Positions 14,809-18,733 of a stretch of DNA of 18,733 bases are shown piece after piece; position 1 is the first letter of the stretch; each line of letters opens with the position of its first letter. A program made the position numbers and the translations under genes. The notes under the pieces are model-generated. The model saw only the letters and a program-made list of their open reading frames with translations, ran no database searches and was not told the origin of the DNA. The DNA is taken from positions 1 through 18,733 of the forward strand of contig JAIPBB010000070.1 of NCBI GenBank assembly GCA_021739805.1, written 5' to 3'. The stretch comes from Saprospiraceae bacterium (GTDB lineage Bacteria; Bacteroidota; Bacteroidia; Bacteroidales; JAIPBB01).

Positions 14809-16815
14809 TTATTCGTTATAAGTGGTGTCTTTTTTATTCTCTTCCAATTTCTTTTCAATTTCATCAATAGTAAAATCAAGCTTCTTGTCAACTTTATCTT
14901 CTTGTTTGCATTTATTAAAAGTTTCTAATGCTTTTTCTAAATCACCTTTTCTGTAATAAGCCACCCCAAGATTTAATAATGCATCTCTATAATATGGGAA
15001 AATCTCTATTGCTCTATTAAATAATTCTATCGATTTTTCATGATTACCAAGGGTTCCATATAATACACCAAAATCAACAAGAACATATTCTGTGTAAGGA
15101 TTTTGTTCAACTGCCTTTTCAAAGTCGGCTAATGCCAAATCATTTTTGCCAAGTTTCATATAAGACTTCCCTCTATACCAAAGTATTGGGCAATTTCTGG
15201 GGTCTAAAGGTGCTAAAGGGGAATATCCTTTATCAACCAAATCTATGGCCATATCCCAATATTCGCCTTGAATTGCCAGATTAGCATAATTGGTGCTTTT
15301 CTCTGATTTTATACAAATGTTACCATAGATAATTGAAGCAAACAACAAAAGAAGCGAAATCGACAAAAACAATTGCTTTGATATTTTCTTTGTTTTACTT
15401 TTTAATGGGAAGCTTATATGATAAACCCAAATTATTCCTGCTGCAAAAAACATAAAAATAACCTGATGTTCAATTCTTTCAAATGGAAAAGAAAATAATG
15501 AATCCGTACAATAACCTCCAATACCTCCCAACAAAATAATTGCAAGAATTTTTAATTCGGGATTGTCTGATTTTATCAATATTTTCAATGTGTAAAATAC
15601 TAATAAAACCAAAAAAACTAAATATGAAATTAAGCCCAGAAATCCTTTTTCTGCAGTAATCCAAACAAAATCATTATGTGGTCGTCTCCAAAGATGGTGG
15701 TAATCTTTTAGATATTCTGAATCAAAATATGATGGAATTAGAATTTTCCAATTTCCTGCCCCAACACCAAGAATAGGATTTTCTTTAATCATTTTAGTTG
15801 TATAAGCCCAAACAATTATTCTTTGGTTGCTGTTTTCGCTTTTGGTATCAAAAATTGAGGCAGCACGTTTGTCAAGACTCGCTATATCTGCAGATTTATT
15901 AGAGTTTTCAGTTGTTGTTTTTTGTAGAGCCTTTTTATGTGAATTGTATATATTATTATTTGAATAACTTGTTAATAACCAAGATATAGCAACAGCAATT
16001 AAAAAAGTACAAATAAAAATAATTATACCTTTAAGATAATCTGATTTTGTTTGAGAAGTAAAAATCCCTTTCCTGAACAGCAAAATTAAAACTGAGAAAA
16101 TAATAAGAAAAACAATTACCGAAAGCCATACCGAACGGGTTTGAAGTAAAATGATAATAACGAAATCGAAAAACAAAATTATTGCATAAAGAAACCTATT
16201 CGCATTATTCACCCTGATTAGTTCATAAAACACAAAAGGTATTAACATGAAGAAAAATGCTGAAAAAACATTTTTATGAGAATAGATTCCCGTTACTTTA
16301 TAAAGAGAATCAAGGTCTGAGTGCCTAAAAACATGAGTAAAATACTGATAAAATCCGATAGCAATCAAAACAACAGCCAAAACAGTTGCAACTACCGTGA
16401 AAGCTTTTATGTTTTTTGTATTTATAAGAATGCTGCATGTTAAAATTAAAAAGAAAAGCGATAAAACTCTTGTCAAAATATCAAATAAACCCTCTGCCGG
16501 GGTTATTGCTTTGGTTAGGGAAATAATTGAAATTAATATAAAGGCAATCCACGCTAGGACAGGACTCCGTTGGAGAAGCGATACTTCTATGATTTTATAC
16601 TTTTTTATAAATCCAAAAAAAAGATAAAAAACAAACAACGAAATTGCCAGTGCAAAAAACCTGGGACTTAAAGAAATATCAATTACTTTTTGGTAATAAA
16701 CCAAGGAGATAACAAAAATGAAAATTATAGCATAAATCCATACAATTCCATCAGGAAGGTTTTTTCTGACCAACTTTGAATCATGTTTTCTTTTGTTTGT
16801 TTTTTTTGTAGCCAT
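14809..16815 (-). CDS. O-antigen ligase/polymerase (Wzy_C family) with C-terminal TPR repeats
   Basis: This 668-residue inner-membrane protein has about twelve hydrophobic segments up to residue 500 and then a soluble tail. A basic N-terminus (MATKKTNKRKHDSK) precedes the first helix (about 24-40). The family region is clear: a TRSVW motif (R227), a large periplasmic loop (about 283-385), NPILGVGAGNW (346-356) and RRPHNDF (377-383) with the conserved His380. Residues 505-640 hold about three TPR-like repeats (for example WYRGKSYMKLGKNDLALADF), and the end is charged coil. Such proteins ligate or polymerise undecaprenyl-linked glycans in the periplasm (WaaL/Wzy type) or glycosylate proteins (PglL type); the TPR part may bind a partner or acceptor protein. 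It is the first gene of the minus-strand operon with the membrane glycosyltransferase, rfbG and rfbF. Ligase versus polymerase cannot be decided from the sequence. Confidence 0.87.
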   Translation of the reverse strand: MATKKTNKRKHDSKLVRKNLPDGIVWIYAIIFIFVISLVYYQKVIDISLSPRFFALAISLFVFYLFFGFIKKYKIIEVSLLQRSPVLAWIAFILISIISLTKAITPAEGLFDILTRVLSLFFLILTCSILINTKNIKAFTVVATVLAVVLIAIGFYQYFTHVFRHSDLDSLYKVTGIYSHKNVFSAFFFMLIPFVFYELIRVNNANRFLYAIILFFDFVIIILLQTRSVWLSVIVFLIIFSVLILLFRKGIFTSQTKSDYLKGIIIFICTFLIAVAISWLLTSYSNNNIYNSHKKALQKTTTENSNKSADIASLDKRAASIFDTKSENSNQRIIVWAYTTKMIKENPILGVGAGNWKILIPSYFDSEYLKDYHHLWRRPHNDFVWITAEKGFLGLISYLVFLVLLVFYTLKILIKSDNPELKILAIILLGGIGGYCTDSLFSFPFERIEHQVIFMFFAAGIIWVYHISFPLKSKTKKISKQLFLSISLLLLFASIIYGNICIKSEKSTNYANLAIQGEYWDMAIDLVDKGYSPLAPLDPRNCPILWYRGKSYMKLGKNDLALADFEKAVEQNPYTEYVLVDFGVLYGTLGNHEKSIELFNRAIEIFPYYRDALLNLGVAYYRKGDLEKALETFNKCKQEDKVDKKLDFTIDEIEKKLEENKKDTTYNE

Positions 16816-16845
16816 TAATTTAATATTTTCGTCTAAGTTTATAGC

Positions 16846-16861
16846 GTGGATTTGAATCCAC
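16846..16861. repeat. Short perfect inverted repeat between divergent glycan operons
   Basis: GTGGATT and AATCCAC flank a central TG (16846-16861), giving 7-bp arms with no mismatch inside the 80-base gap between the ligase gene (start 16815, minus) and the GT2 gene (start 16896, plus). Outside it, TTTA and TAAA continue the symmetry with a bulge. The position fits an operator shared by both operons, or a leader hairpin. It resembles a tRNA T-arm only superficially. Confidence 0.5.
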
Positions 16862-16895
16862 TAAATTAACAAAAAATCTATATTGCATTCATTCG

Positions 16896-17885
16896 ATGAG
16901 TAAAATTGAACTTAGTATTTTAATGCTTGCCTTTAATAGCGAAAATTATATTAAAGAAGCTATTCAAAGCATATTGAATCAATCTTTTGTTGATTTCGAA
17001 TTAATTGTAATAAATGATGGTTCTACTGACAATACTGCAAAAATTATCAACTCATTTGATGATAATCGAATCTTATATGTTATAAATTCCGAAAATAAAG
17101 GAATTGTTTATTCCAGGGAAAAGGCTTTAAAAATGGCAAAAGGAGTTTTTGTCTCTTTTTTTGATTCAGATGATTTGGCTCATCCTCAAAAATATCAAAA
17201 ACAGATAGAATTTCTTAAGCAAAACCCAAAATATGGATTCGTTGGCACTTCAGTAATTTTAATTGATAAAAACGACCATGAAATTGAACGTTGGAAAATA
17301 AATGCTTCATACAAAAAAATACTCCCACGGATGATTTTTCATAATTATTTTGTTAATTCATCTGTGGTTTTTCGCAAAGACTTAGTTAAGGATTTCAGTT
17401 TTCCTGAAAAACATGATATAGTAGAAGATTATGCATTATGGTGGTGGTTAATCAGAAAAACTCCTGCCATAAACATTCCGGAATACCTGACTTACTATCG
17501 AATTCATGAAAACAGTATAATACATAAAAACACAGAAAAGAAAAACGATTACGAAAACAAAATATATAAAATCATTTTAAGAGATATCGGAATTGAACCG
17601 AGCGAAGAAAATCTGAAAATTCATATTTCACTTAAAGACAAATGTTTGATAAGTTCATTTTCGCTGCAAAGAAAAAACAGGGAGTGGTTGTTAATTATTG
17701 CAGAAAATGTAAGAAAGCTTTCCGATTTTAATTCATTTTCAACAATTAACTTTATATTTAATCGATGGATAAAAGTTTGTTATAAATCACGAACTAATAT
17801 TTTTCTATTATTAAACGGGCTTTTTAATTTTGGTTTTTATATTAAACTATTTACTTATTATATCAGATGGAATCGCAAAATTTAG
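16896..17885 (+). CDS. GT2 glycosyltransferase
   Basis: This 329-residue GT-A enzyme of family 2 has LSILMLAFNSENYI (6-19), NDGSTD (40-45), a KG-V-Y-SREKAL segment (68-77), the metal-binding DSDD (90-93), HPQKYQKQIEFL, the acid pair E177-D178 in IVEDYALWWW and YYRIHENSI (200-208). This layout is that of inverting enzymes that add a hexose or N-acetylhexosamine to a lipid-linked repeat unit at the cytoplasmic face. The C-terminal 60 residues are basic and aromatic (NGLFNFGFYIKLFTYYIRW) and probably attach to the membrane. It is the first gene of a plus-strand unit divergent from the O-antigen ligase operon, and its last 19 bases overlap the next GT2 gene in another frame. It is not closely similar to the GT2 domains of the left-hand operon. 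The sugar specificity is unknown. Confidence 0.88.
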   Translation: MSKIELSILMLAFNSENYIKEAIQSILNQSFVDFELIVINDGSTDNTAKIINSFDDNRILYVINSENKGIVYSREKALKMAKGVFVSFFDSDDLAHPQKYQKQIEFLKQNPKYGFVGTSVILIDKNDHEIERWKINASYKKILPRMIFHNYFVNSSVVFRKDLVKDFSFPEKHDIVEDYALWWWLIRKTPAINIPEYLTYYRIHENSIIHKNTEKKNDYENKIYKIILRDIGIEPSEENLKIHISLKDKCLISSFSLQRKNREWLLIIAENVRKLSDFNSFSTINFIFNRWIKVCYKSRTNIFLLLNGLFNFGFYIKLFTYYIRWNRKI

Positions 17886-18721
17886 ATGTTGCCATAGTTG
17901 CCGCCAATTACAATAATGGGCTTTTTTTAGAAGAGTTTATTAACAGTATTTTAAACTCATCGAAACTTCCCAAACAACTTATTATTGTTGATGATGGTTC
18001 AACTGATAATAGTAAAAGTATTTTAGATAAATTTAAGGATTTACCTTTTGCCAATTTCATCTATTTTGAAAAGAATAAAGGATTTGCTAACGCATTAAAT
18101 GCAGGTATAGAAATAGCAACAGCAAAATATATAATGCGAGCCGATCCCGATGATATTTTTCATAAAAATAGAATTGAAAAACAATTTGAATTTCTTGAGA
18201 ATAATCCACAAATTACTGGTGTTGGTTGCAATGTTTCATATTTCTTATCAGGAACAAATAAAAAACTCAATAATTCTAATTTTCCAATTGATAGTTTGAA
18301 TATTGATAAAGCCTATCGCAAAGGGGAACATGGAATGCAACATCCTTCAATTCTGATTAGAACAGAGGTTTTTAAAAAATTTAAATACATACAGGAAAAT
18401 GTTCCGGCAGAGGATTATGATATTTTTGCCAGAATGGTCGCTGATGGTTATAAATTTCAAAACTTAGCTCAGCCGCTTTATAGCATGAGAATACATGATG
18501 CCAGTGCTTCAAGCAATATTAGATTCAACACTATTAAAAAAACTTTTGAATTACGTGATAAAATATTCAAAACTAAAACATCAGTTCTTAAAATAAAATT
18601 ATACTACCTTCATATTCTGAATTACAGACGATTTCTATTAGAAAACAATGGTTTAAAAAGAATAGTATTTTTGCTATTTGCAATAGTTTTACTTCCTAAA
18701 AAACTTTTAAAAAGAATTTAA
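17867..18721 (+). CDS. GT2 glycosyltransferase
   Basis: This 284-residue GT-A enzyme starts at an ATG lying 19 bases inside the previous gene, which suggests translational coupling. Landmarks are VAIVAANYNNGLFLEEF (8-24), VDDGSTDNS (41-49), NKGFANALNAG (70-80), the metal-binding RADPDDI (91-97), HPSILIRTEVF (159-169), E182-D183 in PAEDYDIFARM and YSMRIHDAS near the end of the catalytic domain. The pattern resembles rhamnosyl- or hexosyltransferases of O-antigen loci, but specificity cannot be stated. The C-terminus (NGLKRIVFLLFAIVLLPKK) is a short hydrophobic helix with flanking lysines, likely a membrane contact. The next gene probably begins one base after its stop. Together with the upstream enzyme it should extend the lipid-linked repeat unit that the divergently encoded ligase then processes. 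Confidence 0.88.
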   Translation: MESQNLDVAIVAANYNNGLFLEEFINSILNSSKLPKQLIIVDDGSTDNSKSILDKFKDLPFANFIYFEKNKGFANALNAGIEIATAKYIMRADPDDIFHKNRIEKQFEFLENNPQITGVGCNVSYFLSGTNKKLNNSNFPIDSLNIDKAYRKGEHGMQHPSILIRTEVFKKFKYIQENVPAEDYDIFARMVADGYKFQNLAQPLYSMRIHDASASSNIRFNTIKKTFELRDKIFKTKTSVLKIKLYYLHILNYRRFLLENNGLKRIVFLLFAIVLLPKKLLKRI

Positions 18722-18722
18722 A

Positions 18723-18733
18723 ATGCACATAGC
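18723..18733 (+). CDS. Possible start of a further gene, cut by window edge
   Basis: An ATG at 18723 follows the TAA of the GT2 gene by a single base and reads Met-His-Ile before the window ends. That spacing suits the tightly packed operon, and Met-Lys/His-Ile starts are common in GT4 glycosyltransferases, but three codons cannot identify anything. Confidence 0.25.

Noticed and set aside
16844..16863. Possible tRNA T-arm or tRNA fragment (GTGGATTTGAATCCAC)
   Set aside because: With the 5-bp stem paired, the loop has six bases rather than seven and reads TTTGAA rather than TTCRA; no acceptor, D or anticodon arm is found around it.

Overview
The window is AT-rich throughout (roughly 70% A+T by eye) and looks like a Bacteroidota chromosome, probably an uncultured member of Bacteroidia. 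The reasons are short A/T-rich leaders without clear Shine-Dalgarno sequences, an exact TAnnTTTG promoter box at 9317-9324 with an upstream TTTG, and surface-polysaccharide genes typical of that phylum. No rRNA, tRNA, CRISPR array, transposase or phage gene was found. No gene-free stretch exceeds about 240 bases.

Left part (1-9163). After the 5' end of a secreted-protein gene leaving the window leftward (1-137, minus), a tight plus-strand operon runs from 375 to 7979. Its order is a PqqD-like peptide-binding protein, a PF14907-type nucleotidyltransferase, an ABC exporter, a three-part fusion (HPr-kinase-like domain + two GT2 domains), a GT8-like glycosyltransferase and a zinc-ribbon methyltransferase. 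It meets, stop codon over stop codon, a minus-strand pair (9136-7976): a second PqqD-like protein and a GT2 enzyme that is a full-length paralogue of the first GT2 domain of the fusion. PqqD-like proteins, HprK-like kinases and PF14907 proteins are known companions in RiPP clusters (for example phosphorylated lasso peptides) and in the HPr-rel-A/exosortase neighbourhoods of Proteobacteria. Here the usual RiPP maturases (B2 protease, asparagine-synthetase-like cyclase, radical SAM) and an obvious precursor gene are absent, while glycosyltransferases are physically fused to the kinase. I propose, as inference, a peptide- or protein-directed phosphorylation/glycosylation and export system. The conserved C-terminal tails of the two PqqD proteins are the best substrate candidates in view.

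Middle (9137-11506). A perfect 15-bp inverted pair, each arm itself a hairpin, sits between the second PqqD gene and a divergent lone SAM methyltransferase. A GH113-like glycosidase without signal peptide follows on the minus strand.

Right part (11507-18733). A minus-strand operon (16815 to 11507) encodes an O-antigen ligase/polymerase with TPR tail, an ArnT/PMT-like membrane glycosyltransferase, CDP-glucose 4,6-dehydratase (rfbG) and glucose-1-phosphate cytidylyltransferase (rfbF). Divergent from it are two overlapping GT2 genes and the probable start codon of another gene at the window edge. This is a surface glycan (O-antigen or exopolysaccharide) locus: rfbF and rfbG make CDP-4-keto-6-deoxyglucose, the GT2 enzymes build the repeat unit, and the membrane proteins polymerise, ligate or decorate it.
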